Positions 1 through 7,993 of a stretch of DNA of 19,864 nt are shown here, piece by piece. Below the pieces are notes generated by a model. The model saw nothing but the letters and a program-made list of their open reading frames with translations. It had not been told where the DNA came from and did not search any database. How positions within the stretch are numbered: the first letter of the stretch is position 1; the number at the start of each line of letters is the position of its first letter. The stretch is taken from contig DHOL01000027.1 of NCBI GenBank assembly GCA_002410755.1, forward strand, positions 1 through 19,864, written 5' to 3'. A program made the position numbers and the translations under genes. Source of the DNA: Ruminococcaceae bacterium UBA5391. Its GTDB lineage: Bacteria > Bacillota > Clostridia > Oscillospirales > Acutalibacteraceae.

Positions 1-77
1 CGAACACGGAAGTTAAGCTCGCTGTTGCTGAAGATACTTGGCTGGTAACGGCCCGGTAAAATAGGTAGTGCCAACAT
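1..77 (+). rRNA. rrf: 5S ribosomal RNA, 3' part
   Basis: The window opens with CGAACACGGAAGTTAAGCTC, the highly conserved 5S rRNA loop A/helix III segment. It then has the later helices and ends in a GCCAAC 3' strand that would pair with the missing 5' end. The 5' part of the gene lies outside the window. Its place before a strong terminator indicates the end of an rRNA operon on the plus strand. The exact 3' end is uncertain by a few bases. Confidence 0.93.
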
Positions 78-84
78 AATAAAG

Positions 85-130
85 TGAGAGGGAAACCTTA
101 TCGTAATGGTAGGGTTTTCCTCTCATTTTA
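85..130 (+). terminator. Intrinsic terminator of the rRNA operon
   Basis: A long hairpin with arms GAGAGGGAAACC and GGTTTTCCTCTC lies just downstream of the 5S gene and is followed by ATTTTATATTTT on the plus strand. It is a classic Rho-independent terminator for the rRNA operon. Confidence 0.85.
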
Positions 131-840
131 TATTTTGCAAAACAAGTTGCTGCTAAGGTACATTGTTTGCTTACTGGTGGACAAAAACATCTGCATTTGC
201 TTTGTTTCCCTTAGGAGAATCAAATAGTAAACGTTGGATGCAATATATAGTGTAAAAGAGCAAAGCTGCAAAGGGATATTGCCTTTTTGAAAACTGATGA
301 ACTAATTGTCCGGGCTAATTAAGGGGTTTGTCTACAAGGATAATTCGCAACTGGTGACATAACACTTTTTGGAATTCGCTCTGGAAAGTTATAAGCAATG
401 ATGAAAATTGATATAGTCTTTTTATACACTTTTTCCTACCATTTACTTCTGTGCCTTCCCTTAATTATTTCAGCTTTTGCAATTCTTTGTGGTATCCTTT
501 GATATATCAGGGGTTTTGTGAGACCATGGGATTTGCCGCCCGGAATTGCTTTTCCACTCTTTTTGTGGCATATGTGGGAACAGAGGTTGACTTTGTTCAT
601 GGCAGAACGTTTGAAATCAGCAAAATTATTATTATTTTTTAAACTAATCTGCAAAGTACAAAAGCAGCTGCTTGAATATTCTTTCGGTTCGCTATTTTTT
701 ACTGCGTTTAGGCTACTTTAATTTGTCTCGGACTAATTTCTTTCCCATTGTAGAAAGTACAGACATACAAGAATTTACAGAGATTTCATCCAAAACCGAG
801 AAAGTTTTAAATTAAAACAAAAGCGCGTTATTTTGAAAAA
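131..840. other. Gene-poor AT-rich spacer after the rRNA operon
   Basis: About 700 bp hold no ORF I trust. Short overlapping ORFs of 60-72 codons occur near 436-721 on both strands, but none has a good ribosome binding site or a recognisable domain. They overlap each other, which suggests chance or decayed sequence. I saw no tRNA, CRISPR repeats or large inverted repeats here. Confidence 0.5.
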
Positions 841-872
841 TCCCCGGTTGCATGTGCCAAATGCAGCCGGGG
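835..872 (-). terminator. Intrinsic terminator of the xpaC-telA operon
   Basis: On the minus strand a hairpin with arms CCCCGGCTGCAT and ATGCAACCGGGG (one mismatch) lies just after the telA stop codon. It is followed by ATTTTT, so it should end transcription of the minus-strand xpaC-telA operon. Confidence 0.85.
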
Positions 873-897
873 AAAACTATTTATTCTGTTTCAGGAG

Positions 898-2025
898 TCA
901 GCGCATCTGAAGAAGCTTATTTTTCAGGTCATTTTCAAGCTTGCCAATTTCCTGTTCAGCCTGCGCACGTTTTTCATGGCCTTGCTGCTGGATTTGCATG
1001 ACTTCATCCAGTGTGGAAATTAAGGTTTCATTAGTATGACGGAGTGTCTCCATGTCAACAATGCCACGCTCAGATTCCTTCTCCGTATTGATGGTTGCCA
1101 TTTTAAGCGTATCGGCATTTTTACTGAGCAGTTCATTTGTCATGTCTGTCACTTCGCGTTGAGCTTTTGCAGCCTGTGTAGAGTGTTCTACGCCAAGTGC
1201 AAGAACCATCTGGCTTTTCCAAAGAGGAATGGTATTTACAATGGTGGACTGGATTTTTTCGCTCATGAGCAGGTCATTGTTCTGCACAAGACGAAGCTGC
1301 GGTGCCATCTGGACGGATACCATGCGTGTCAGTTCCAGGTCATGAAGCTTTTTCTCGAAGCGGTTGTACATGCCGGAAAGATCGTTTGCGGACTGTGCAT
1401 CTTCCGGAAGCCCGGACTTCATGGCTTTCTGCTGCAAAGCAGGAAGATCCGTAGCACGTACTTCACCCAGCTTTTTTTTGCCTGCAATCAAATACATGGA
1501 AAGTTCTTTGTAATAGGTGCGGTTAAGATCATACATCTTGTCGAGGAGTGAAATGTCTTTTAAAAGCTGAACCTGATGTGACTCAAGCGCGTCGCAAATT
1601 TGATCCACATTGGTTTCTACTTTGGAGTAGCGTGCCTTCAAAGCAACAAGCCGATTGCTGCTCCGCTTAAAGCGGGCGAAAAACCCTTTTTCTTCTTCAC
1701 CAACATCAAAGCTTTTCAGCTGTGTTACTACACCGGAAAGCATCTTACCAACTTCGCCGAGGTCTTTGGTACGGACGTTTTCGAGTGCATTTTCGGAAAA
1801 ATCAGCCATCTTTTTCTGGGCGCCGGACCCATACTGGAGAATTTGGTTGCTGTTTGTCAGATCAATTTTCTTGGAAAAATCATCCACCATTTTCTGTTCA
1901 TCCGAAGTGAGCTGCGGCTCATTCACAGGGACTTGTCTGGATGCAGGCTGTACCGCCTGTTCCGCCGGTGCCGGGACAGGATCAAGAGTAAGCTCCGGAG
2001 CTGGCGTGTCAGTCGTCTGATTCAT
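898..2025 (-). CDS. telA: TelA/YaaN family protein (toxic anion resistance family)
   Basis: This 375-aa protein matches the TelA family, which includes B. subtilis YaaN and proteins linked to tellurite or envelope-stress tolerance. What is seen: a proline-rich N-terminus (about residues 1-35), then a long helical, charged, coiled-coil-like body to the C-terminus. There are no membrane segments and no signal peptide. The length fits the family (about 360-400 aa). The ATG is preceded by GGAGGT at good spacing. It lies 20 bp downstream of xpaC on the same strand, the same pairing as xpaC-yaaN in B. subtilis, and is followed by a strong terminator. The molecular function of the family is not settled; a role in envelope stress or anion tolerance is family knowledge, not visible here. 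Confidence 0.92.
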   Translation of the reverse strand: MNQTTDTPAPELTLDPVPAPAEQAVQPASRQVPVNEPQLTSDEQKMVDDFSKKIDLTNSNQILQYGSGAQKKMADFSENALENVRTKDLGEVGKMLSGVVTQLKSFDVGEEEKGFFARFKRSSNRLVALKARYSKVETNVDQICDALESHQVQLLKDISLLDKMYDLNRTYYKELSMYLIAGKKKLGEVRATDLPALQQKAMKSGLPEDAQSANDLSGMYNRFEKKLHDLELTRMVSVQMAPQLRLVQNNDLLMSEKIQSTIVNTIPLWKSQMVLALGVEHSTQAAKAQREVTDMTNELLSKNADTLKMATINTEKESERGIVDMETLRHTNETLISTLDEVMQIQQQGHEKRAQAEQEIGKLENDLKNKLLQMR

Positions 2026-2045
2026 AATATACCTCCGCTTTCCTT

Positions 2046-3275
2046 TTAATCTTGTTTGCTTTTAGGGGCTGCGTCGTTTTGTTCCGGCTGCTTTACAAAG
2101 TCGCTGCCGGTCAGCCCTTCCTGTTTCAGCATGGTTTTCAGTGTTGAGATGTCCGTCGATACATCAAGCACATCATCAGCATAGAGAGTATCCAACAGGT
2201 TGGCAAAAGCTGCATTGATGGTATCAAGGGCGGACTCAATTTCGCCTTCGGCCTTTGTGATATTTTCACCATGTACCGGCTGTGACTCAAATTCCTGGTA
2301 AGATTTTACGAGTTTAAGCGTTGTGGGCATGTAATAGCGCAGGAAGCGGCGAATTTCAGGAAGCTTTTCCGGATGTTCTTCGACGCACTGAAAAATGCGG
2401 TTTGTAACGTCTTCAAGGCGGTCAAGTTTCTTGGAGATTTCTTCGCCGGGCAGGGCATCGTTCGCAGCGCGGATTTCACACAGATATTCTTTCCCTTCCT
2501 TTTCCACAGCCTCTAACTCGGCGAGCTTTGGATCTTTGCGCTTTTTTTCCTCTTCGGCGCGCTCGACTGCCTGCCGTTCCTCATAAGATTTCTGGGCTTC
2601 CAGATATTCCTCGTAAGTTTCGTCATCAACAATAAACCACTCACCGGTACTGTCAAAATGGCCCTGCGGACATGCACCGGTTTTAATCATTTTCTGCAAG
2701 TCTTTTTTGGTGCGTTCAGGTGTTTGACCGGATGCCGCGGCAATCTCCGTTATGGAGCCAAAGGCTGCGCCACCCAATGCACTGCGGTAACGGCTGAAAC
2801 GGCGGGCACGATGGCGGAGAGCAACACCTACGCCGGCCACAACAAGGGCAATCGCTGTAAAAACCGTAAGAACAACGGTAGTTATGAGAAAATTGGCTGT
2901 AGAAACTGTTGATCTGACCATAAACACACCAAAGTCTGAAAGCAAAAGCGGAATGCCGGTAAAAAAGCCAAGGATAGAACAGATAATGCCGGAAATTCTG
3001 CCTGGCATCCGTTTGCGAAACATGGGCATGCGGGCCTGCGGCCGTATCCTGCCGAAGTCCCCAGTGGAAATATTCGGCATAGGCTGATGAAACGGCTGCC
3101 CATCATTCATTGTAGTATGGACTGCCTGCTTTACGCTGTTGGCAATATCCTGTGCGCCGTCCGCCATATCGCGGCCTACCTGGCCCAAATTGCCTGTGCG
3201 CATACCGTCACGAACCATGCGGCCAATGTGTTTTGAAAGTTTTCGTCCAAAATGTGAATAATCCCAGTTGTCCAT
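2046..3275 (-). CDS. xpaC: XpaC family membrane protein
   Basis: This 409-aa protein belongs to the XpaC family (5-bromo-4-chloroindolyl phosphate hydrolysis protein). The start is set at the ATG encoding MDNWDYSHFG because GGAGG lies seven bases upstream; an in-frame ATG 11 codons earlier has no such site. What is seen: a glycine/asparagine-rich soluble N-terminus, two membrane segments (about residues 94-114 and 128-153), a basic stretch RHRARRFSR, a small helical region with a winged-helix look (about 171-216), then a charged coiled coil (about 225-265) and a helical C-terminal domain. The name comes from a phenotype, and phosphatase activity is doubtful since no catalytic motif is visible. 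Its partner telA follows by 20 bp, so the two products probably act together at the membrane. Confidence 0.87.
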   Translation of the reverse strand: MDNWDYSHFGRKLSKHIGRMVRDGMRTGNLGQVGRDMADGAQDIANSVKQAVHTTMNDGQPFHQPMPNISTGDFGRIRPQARMPMFRKRMPGRISGIICSILGFFTGIPLLLSDFGVFMVRSTVSTANFLITTVVLTVFTAIALVVAGVGVALRHRARRFSRYRSALGGAAFGSITEIAAASGQTPERTKKDLQKMIKTGACPQGHFDSTGEWFIVDDETYEEYLEAQKSYEERQAVERAEEEKKRKDPKLAELEAVEKEGKEYLCEIRAANDALPGEEISKKLDRLEDVTNRIFQCVEEHPEKLPEIRRFLRYYMPTTLKLVKSYQEFESQPVHGENITKAEGEIESALDTINAAFANLLDTLYADDVLDVSTDISTLKTMLKQEGLTGSDFVKQPEQNDAAPKSKQD

Positions 3276-3331
3276 TGATTTCCTCCGAAACCAAAATATT
3301 CCGTTCAAATCCCTTATTCTACTCTATGGCC

Positions 3332-3361
3332 ATTATAGCACAGGAATGGGGAAAATGACAA
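3332..3361 (-). promoter_or_regulatory. SigA-type promoter of xpaC-telA
   Basis: On the minus strand TTGTCA (3356-3361) and TATAAT (3332-3337) are 18 bp apart. The -10 box is preceded by TGC, giving an extended -10 element. The predicted leader to the xpaC ATG is about 50 nt. The promoter is divergent from that of the MarR operon. Confidence 0.7.
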
Positions 3362-3390
3362 CGGAGGAATTTTGTCAGGATAAGGGAAAA

Positions 3391-3452
3391 TTCATTTGGT
3401 ACCTTGACATTTTCTGGAGAAAAGCTAAAATTTTCATAAGGTACCTAATGAA
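3391..3452 (+). promoter_or_regulatory. Promoter flanked by two operator-like elements, marR-ABC operon
   Basis: A promoter TTGACA (3404-3409), 16 bp spacer, TAAAAT (3426-3431) lies between two related elements. The downstream element TTCATAAGGTACCTAATGAA (3433-3452) is a 20-bp palindrome with one mismatched pair. The upstream element (3391-3410) repeats its left half, TTCATTTGGTACCT, and overlaps the -35 box. Together the 16-bp arms ATTCATT(T/A)GGTACCTT form a large inverted repeat. The centres are 42 bp apart, four helical turns. Inference: binding sites for the MarR protein encoded just downstream, giving autorepression. Confidence 0.7.
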
Positions 3453-3475
3453 TTTGATAAGCTGGAGGTTTTGCG

Positions 3476-3919
3476 ATGATTAACCGCATGGAAGAGGATC
3501 TGGAGTTGCTGCACCTGTTTCGCCGGTGTGCACATTTTCAGCGCTGCTGCCGGAACAGTTTTCCCGGGCAGTCATACCTGCTGGTGCTGCTGCACCGATA
3601 TGGCTCCATGACACAGCGCAGGCTAACGGAACTGACACAACGCCGTCCGGCAACCCTGAGTGAGCAACTTGACAGCATGGAGCACGCCGGCCTTGTTGAG
3701 CGGAAAACAAGCGCAAGTGACCGTAGAAATATTGACCTTAACCTGACGCCGGCAGGCGAAAAGGCTGCCGGCCAGGCGGAGGCAGAACGGGCTGCCGCCG
3801 CACATGAGCTTTTTGGGCTACTGAGCGAAAACGAAAAAGATGAGCTTCGGCATATGCTGATGCGCCTGCTGGAATTATGGGGGAAAAATGGGGACATGCA
3901 GGAAAGGACAGAAAGATGA
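3476..3919 (+). CDS. MarR family transcriptional regulator
   Basis: This 147-aa protein has the size and layout of MarR-type winged-helix dimeric repressors. What is seen: an N-terminal helix, a winged helix-turn-helix at about residues 32-95 (SMTQRRLTELTQRRPATLSE as the DNA-reading helices), the wing with the family motif D-R-R at 82-84 followed by LTPAG, and a C-terminal dimerisation helix. GGAGG precedes the ATG by seven bases. The stop codon overlaps the ATG of the first ABC gene (ATGA), so the genes are translationally coupled. By analogy with other MarR-ABC operons it probably represses the exporter and releases it on binding a toxic ligand. Three cysteines near the N-terminus (18, 24, 25) could respond to oxidants; this is speculative. 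Confidence 0.9.
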   Translation: MINRMEEDLELLHLFRRCAHFQRCCRNSFPGQSYLLVLLHRYGSMTQRRLTELTQRRPATLSEQLDSMEHAGLVERKTSASDRRNIDLNLTPAGEKAAGQAEAERAAAAHELFGLLSENEKDELRHMLMRLLELWGKNGDMQERTER

Positions 3920-5634
3920 AACTAATTGTCTCTTATGTGCGCCGCCATATCTGGATGTTCCTGACGGCGGTTGCATTTCTTGCACTGGAAATTTTTTCAG
4001 ACCTGATGCAGCCTTCCTTTATGGCAAGCATCGTCGATGATGGTGTCAAGGGGAAAAGCACTGGTACAATTCTCCGCTATGGGGCCATTATGCTGGTGAT
4101 TGCGGCAGCGGGTGCTTTTGGCTCTGTTATGAGAAACATTTACTCAAGCAGGACTTCCCAGCTTGTTGGAAAAGAAATGCGCGGTGACCTGTACCGGAAA
4201 GTGCAGACGCTTTCCTTTGAAAATATCGACCGGCTGCAGCCGTCGGCCATTATCACACGCATTACGAACGACGTGACACAGGTTCAAAACTTTGTCAACG
4301 GCAGCATGCGCATCCTGCTGAAAGCGCCGATTACCTGTATTGGGGCGATTGCGCTGATTATTATTCAGACACCAAAGCAGATTCCTGTCCTCGTTGGCGT
4401 CCTCTGTATTTCGGCAGTGCTGATTTTCTTCAACACAAAACTCGGTTACCCGCGCTACAGCAGGATGCAGCAAAAACTGGACCGCCTGAATGGCGTCAGC
4501 CGGGAGTTCCTTTCTTCCGTGCGTGTGGTAAAAGCATTTGGCGCTGAAAAGCAGGAACAGGAGAAATTTGACTATGCAGCCGGAGGCTTTGCAAAAGCCG
4601 GTGTGGACTCCGACCGTGTTTCCGCTGTATTTTCACCGCTTATCAACCTGACAGTAAATTTTGGCATTGTGCTGCTCCTGTGGCTTTCGCAGGCGCAGAC
4701 TTCCCGGCAGATCGGGCGCCTGATGGCATCAGTCAATTATATGACGCAGGTGCTGTTTTCCCTCGGCATGGTTTCCAACATCCTTAATATGGCAGTTCGA
4801 GCCCTGGCTTCTTCCGGACGTGTCAAGGAAATCCTTGAAGAACGGCCGGCGCAGGCCGTAGCGGCACATCCGCCGGAATTCCGTCCGGAAGGTGCAGTCG
4901 CGTTTGAGGGTGTCTCGTTTGCCTATGCGGGGACTAGAAGAAATGCACTCGACCATATCAGCTTTTCAGTGCAGCCCGGTGAAACACTCGGCATCATCGG
5001 GCCGACTGGTTCAGGAAAATCAACTCTTGTGAGCCTTGTGCCGCGGTTTTATGATGCAACAGAAGGGAAAGTACTGCTGGATAGTCACGACGTGACGGGG
5101 CTCAGCCCGGAACTGCTGTGCCACGCCATAGCAATAGTTCCACAAAAAGCACTGCTGTTTTCCGGGACCATTGCGGAAAACCTGAGGTGGGGTGACAGCG
5201 GTGCGTCCGACGGGGAACTGTACCGTGCGGCGGAAGATGCCTGTGCAGACGAATTTGTCCGGGGATTCCCGGGCGGGTACAACATGGACCTCGGAGAGGG
5301 AGGCGTTAACCTTTCCGGCGGGCAAAAGCAGCGTCTCTGCATCGCCCGTGCCTTACTCCGCAGGCCGCGCGTGCTGATTTTAGACGACTGTACCAGCGCG
5401 CTGGATGCGGAAACAGAATCGGAAGTCCTTAACAATCTGCGCAGGGAAGCTGCCGGTGTCACGGTGCTGCTTATCAGCCAGCGGATTTCCACTGTTATGC
5501 GCGCTGACCGAATCCTCTGTATGGAAGACGGTGCCCTGCGCGGCTGCGGAACGCACCGCGAACTGCTGGATACCTGCCCGGCCTACCGGGCAATTTACCA
5601 TTCTCAGATTGGAAGTGAGAAAGATGACGGTTGA
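3916..5634 (+). CDS. ABC exporter half-transporter, degenerate-site subunit
   Basis: This 572-aa type I ABC exporter has an N-terminal six-helix transmembrane domain (about residues 1-310) and a C-terminal ATPase domain. Motifs seen: Walker A GPTGSGKST (362-370), Q-loop Q410, signature LSGGQ (466-470), Walker B VLILD (486-490). The residue after Walker B is Asp491 rather than the catalytic Glu, and the switch histidine is Gln522. These are hallmarks of the degenerate half of a heterodimeric exporter (BmrC/TM287 type). The start is the ATG of the ATGA overlap with marR, with AGGAAAGG upstream; an earlier in-frame ATG at 3877 lies inside marR and lacks this site. It overlaps the next gene by 11 bp. 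Likely drug or peptide/lipid efflux; the substrate cannot be told. Confidence 0.93.
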   Translation: MKLIVSYVRRHIWMFLTAVAFLALEIFSDLMQPSFMASIVDDGVKGKSTGTILRYGAIMLVIAAAGAFGSVMRNIYSSRTSQLVGKEMRGDLYRKVQTLSFENIDRLQPSAIITRITNDVTQVQNFVNGSMRILLKAPITCIGAIALIIIQTPKQIPVLVGVLCISAVLIFFNTKLGYPRYSRMQQKLDRLNGVSREFLSSVRVVKAFGAEKQEQEKFDYAAGGFAKAGVDSDRVSAVFSPLINLTVNFGIVLLLWLSQAQTSRQIGRLMASVNYMTQVLFSLGMVSNILNMAVRALASSGRVKEILEERPAQAVAAHPPEFRPEGAVAFEGVSFAYAGTRRNALDHISFSVQPGETLGIIGPTGSGKSTLVSLVPRFYDATEGKVLLDSHDVTGLSPELLCHAIAIVPQKALLFSGTIAENLRWGDSGASDGELYRAAEDACADEFVRGFPGGYNMDLGEGGVNLSGGQKQRLCIARALLRRPRVLILDDCTSALDAETESEVLNNLRREAAGVTVLLISQRISTVMRADRILCMEDGALRGCGTHRELLDTCPAYRAIYHSQIGSEKDDG

Positions 5635-7426
5635 CAGAATGACTCCTCCGCCAAGAAGGAGAAGCGGCCCGATGCGCCGCGGGGCACCCGTCGTAAAGCC
5701 AAAGGATATGAAGGGGACGCTGCGCCGCCTCTGGAGTCTGACAAAAGGCAGCCGAAAAGGCCTTGGGTGGATTCTTTTCCTCTCTTCACTCACCTCAGTC
5801 TCGTCAATTCTTTCTCCGCTCCTGATTGGCAATACCGTCAGCGCCATTGATGCGGGAAAGCCAGCCCTGCGTCTGATTGGGTTTCTTGCAGGGCTTTATT
5901 TTACAGACTGGCTCGTAAATTTTCTCCAGAAATTTTTCATGGCATCGGTTGGGCAGCGGATTATCCTTTCTGTGCGGGTTTCCCTTTTTTCCGCGATGAA
6001 GAAACTGCCATTGTGCTTTTTTGACCGGCATCAGCACGGCGAGCTGATGAGCCGCCTTACAAACGATGTGGACAATATCAGCAACACGCTTTCCGATTCG
6101 CTTACCATGCTGCTGACCTATGTTTTTACGATTGTCGGCATTTTCTGCATGATGCTGTTCCTCAATGTATTCCTCACTCTGGTATCGCTTGTCTCGGTTG
6201 TGTTCATTTTCCTGTTTACGCGGATTATAACAAAGCGAACACGGAAGCTCTACCGGCAGCAGCAGGAACTGCTTGGAAAGCTGGACGGCCAGGTGGAGGA
6301 AAGCATCTCGGGGCTTTCTTTGGTGAAAGCGTTTGGGCGCGAAAAGCAGGAAGTTACACAGTTTGAGAGCGAGAACGAAAAATTCTGTGAAGTTGCAACA
6401 CGCGCGCAGATCTGGTCTGGTTACCTGATGCCCATTATGAATATGCTCAATAACCTCTGTTTTGTAATAATTGCTGTCCTGAGCGGCATGATGGCGGAAA
6501 AAGGAGAAATTGCCGTTGGTACAATTTCGAGTTTCCTTCTCTATTCACGCCAGTTTTCACGTCCGTTTGTCAATATTGCAAACATCTATAACAGCTTTCA
6601 GACTGCCGTGGCCGGTGCAGAACGAATCCTTGAAATCTTTGACGAGCAGCCTGAACCGGAAGATGCCCCCGATGCCATTCCGCTGAAGAATCCGCGCGGG
6701 GAAATACGCTTTGAGCATGTCTGCTTTTCCTATGAACCGGGAAAACCTGTGCTGAAAGATATCAATCTTTCCATTCCATCCGGGACATGCGCTGCCATTG
6801 TAGGCCAAACCGGTTCCGGGAAAACAACGCTTGTCAATTTGCTGACACGCTTTTATGACGTTGATTCCGGCCGCATCCTGCTGGACGGGCATGACCTGCG
6901 GAGCTACCGGATGAGCGACCTGCGGAGCGCTTTCAGTGTAGTCTTGCAGGACACATCGCTTTTCGGGGTGAGCGTACGCGACAATATTTCCTATGGTGGC
7001 CAGGGGGTACCGCTTGACAGAATCCGTGCAGCCGCTTCCACCGCGGGTGCGGACCCGTTTATCCGCCGGCTTCCGCAGGGCTATGATACCGTCCTTACGC
7101 AGGAGGGAGCCGAGCTAAGTCAGGGAGAACGCCAGCTTCTCACCATCGCACGGGCCGTTCTTACGGATGCACCAATCCTGATTCTGGATGAAGCAACCAG
7201 CAGCGTGGACACCGTGACGGAGCAGAAAATCCGCAGGGCAATGCTGGCCATTACCAGGGGGCGCACGTCATTCCTGATTGCGCACCGGCTCTCGACCATC
7301 CGCAATTCGGATATTATTATTGTCATATCGAATGGGCATGTGGAAGAACAGGGGACGCACAGGGAACTGATGGCCCTTGACGGAAAATATGCGTCCATGT
7401 ACCGCACGCAAATGGGGATTGAATAA
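5624..7426 (+). CDS. ABC exporter half-transporter, catalytic-site subunit
   Basis: This 600-aa partner of the preceding gene has an extra basic N-terminal tail (about 30 residues, PRRRSGPMRRG), a transmembrane domain to about residue 330 and an ATPase domain. Motifs seen: Walker A GQTGSGKTT (394-402), Q442, a non-canonical signature LSQGE (498-502), Walker B ILILD (518-522) followed by catalytic Glu523, and switch His554. The non-canonical signature here completes the degenerate site of the partner, while this subunit's intact Walker B/His pairs with the partner's LSGGQ. The two thus complement each other as in heterodimeric exporters. The start is the ATG at 5624, overlapping the upstream stop by 11 bp with GGAAGTGAG before it; the reading frame extends further upstream only inside the neighbouring gene. 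Confidence 0.93.
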   Translation: MTVDRMTPPPRRRSGPMRRGAPVVKPKDMKGTLRRLWSLTKGSRKGLGWILFLSSLTSVSSILSPLLIGNTVSAIDAGKPALRLIGFLAGLYFTDWLVNFLQKFFMASVGQRIILSVRVSLFSAMKKLPLCFFDRHQHGELMSRLTNDVDNISNTLSDSLTMLLTYVFTIVGIFCMMLFLNVFLTLVSLVSVVFIFLFTRIITKRTRKLYRQQQELLGKLDGQVEESISGLSLVKAFGREKQEVTQFESENEKFCEVATRAQIWSGYLMPIMNMLNNLCFVIIAVLSGMMAEKGEIAVGTISSFLLYSRQFSRPFVNIANIYNSFQTAVAGAERILEIFDEQPEPEDAPDAIPLKNPRGEIRFEHVCFSYEPGKPVLKDINLSIPSGTCAAIVGQTGSGKTTLVNLLTRFYDVDSGRILLDGHDLRSYRMSDLRSAFSVVLQDTSLFGVSVRDNISYGGQGVPLDRIRAAASTAGADPFIRRLPQGYDTVLTQEGAELSQGERQLLTIARAVLTDAPILILDEATSSVDTVTEQKIRRAMLAITRGRTSFLIAHRLSTIRNSDIIIVISNGHVEEQGTHRELMALDGKYASMYRTQMGIE

Positions 7427-7498
7427 AATCAATTTATCTTTCTTTGACCGGTTTCCAGATGACATGGTGTAACAGGCTATCCCAAAGCCGGAGTCTTT

Positions 7499-7684
7499 TC
7501 AATCCGATGGCCCATGAGTCCCGAAAGCGGAAGGAGACGGCAAATCTTCCTTTTTAAAGTGTTCGCCAATTTCCATAAGTTCCCCGAGTGTAGAGACCTT
7601 TACGTCAGAACGGTCGATAAAATCCCTGGTTTCCTGGGGCAGTGAATTAAAATATGCCTGCATTTCCGAAGAGTCGAAGTCCAT
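7499..7684 (-). CDS. Small acidic hypothetical protein, 61 aa
   Basis: A 61-codon minus-strand ORF starts MDFDSSEMQAYFNSLP. GAGGTGAT lies upstream of the ATG at a workable distance. The protein is soluble, acidic and helical in appearance. It has a PQETRDFIDRS segment and a C-terminal tail rich in Pro, Ser and Gly, with no cysteines. The look is of a small family I recall from Clostridia as uncharacterised, but I cannot assign a function. It converges on the ABC operon; I saw no clear terminator between them. Confidence is moderate because of its size. Confidence 0.6.
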   Translation of the reverse strand: MDFDSSEMQAYFNSLPQETRDFIDRSDVKVSTLGELMEIGEHFKKEDLPSPSAFGTHGPSD

Positions 7685-7963
7685 TATGAAATCACCTCAA
7701 AAATAGTATCCCACGCAGAAATTAAAACATGAATTGGAATGGAGTTTACCAAAATTATCTTTTTTCGGCAGACTTCGGCATTCAAAAAGCAAAAATGAAG
7801 AAAAAAATGGCATAAAATTGAATGTACAAAAAAATATATTATAGGAAAGGAAGCATGTTGCTGCTTGATTCTTTTCGTACAATAATATAAAATGCACAAT
7901 TACAGTTAGAATAATTTGTACACATTTAAATAGACTTTTCGTTTTTGTGGTGATAGAATAATA
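7685..7963. other. AT-rich divergent intergenic region upstream of the yhf-type cluster
   Basis: A 279-bp, strongly AT-rich spacer separates the small minus-strand gene from yhfZ. It carries the yhfZ promoter candidate and several GTAC-centred motifs that are listed separately. Short ORFs on the minus strand here (to about 7975) look like chance products of low-complexity sequence. Confidence 0.5.
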
Positions 7964-7993
7964 ATGCAAAAACAATATACAAAAAGATGTACA
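7823..7993 (+). promoter_or_regulatory. yhfZ promoter and repeated TGTACA motifs
   Basis: A promoter candidate is TTGATT (7865-7870), 17 bp spacer, TAAAAT (7888-7893). Around it the hexamer TGTACA occurs at 7823-7828, 7917-7922 and 7988-7993, and a near copy CGTACA lies in the promoter spacer (7876-7881). GntR-family operators typically have a GT..AC core, so these may be YhfZ sites giving autoregulation. This assignment is inference from position and repetition only. Confidence 0.45.

Noticed and set aside
436..654. 72-codon minus-strand ORF in the post-rRNA spacer
   Set aside because: No ribosome binding site, overlaps plus-strand ORFs of equal quality, and no recognisable family.
5405..5623. 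Upstream extension of the second ABC gene
   Set aside because: The extra 73 codons lie inside the first ABC gene's ATPase domain and are unlike any exporter N-terminus. The ATG at 5624 has a ribosome binding site and the usual overlap.
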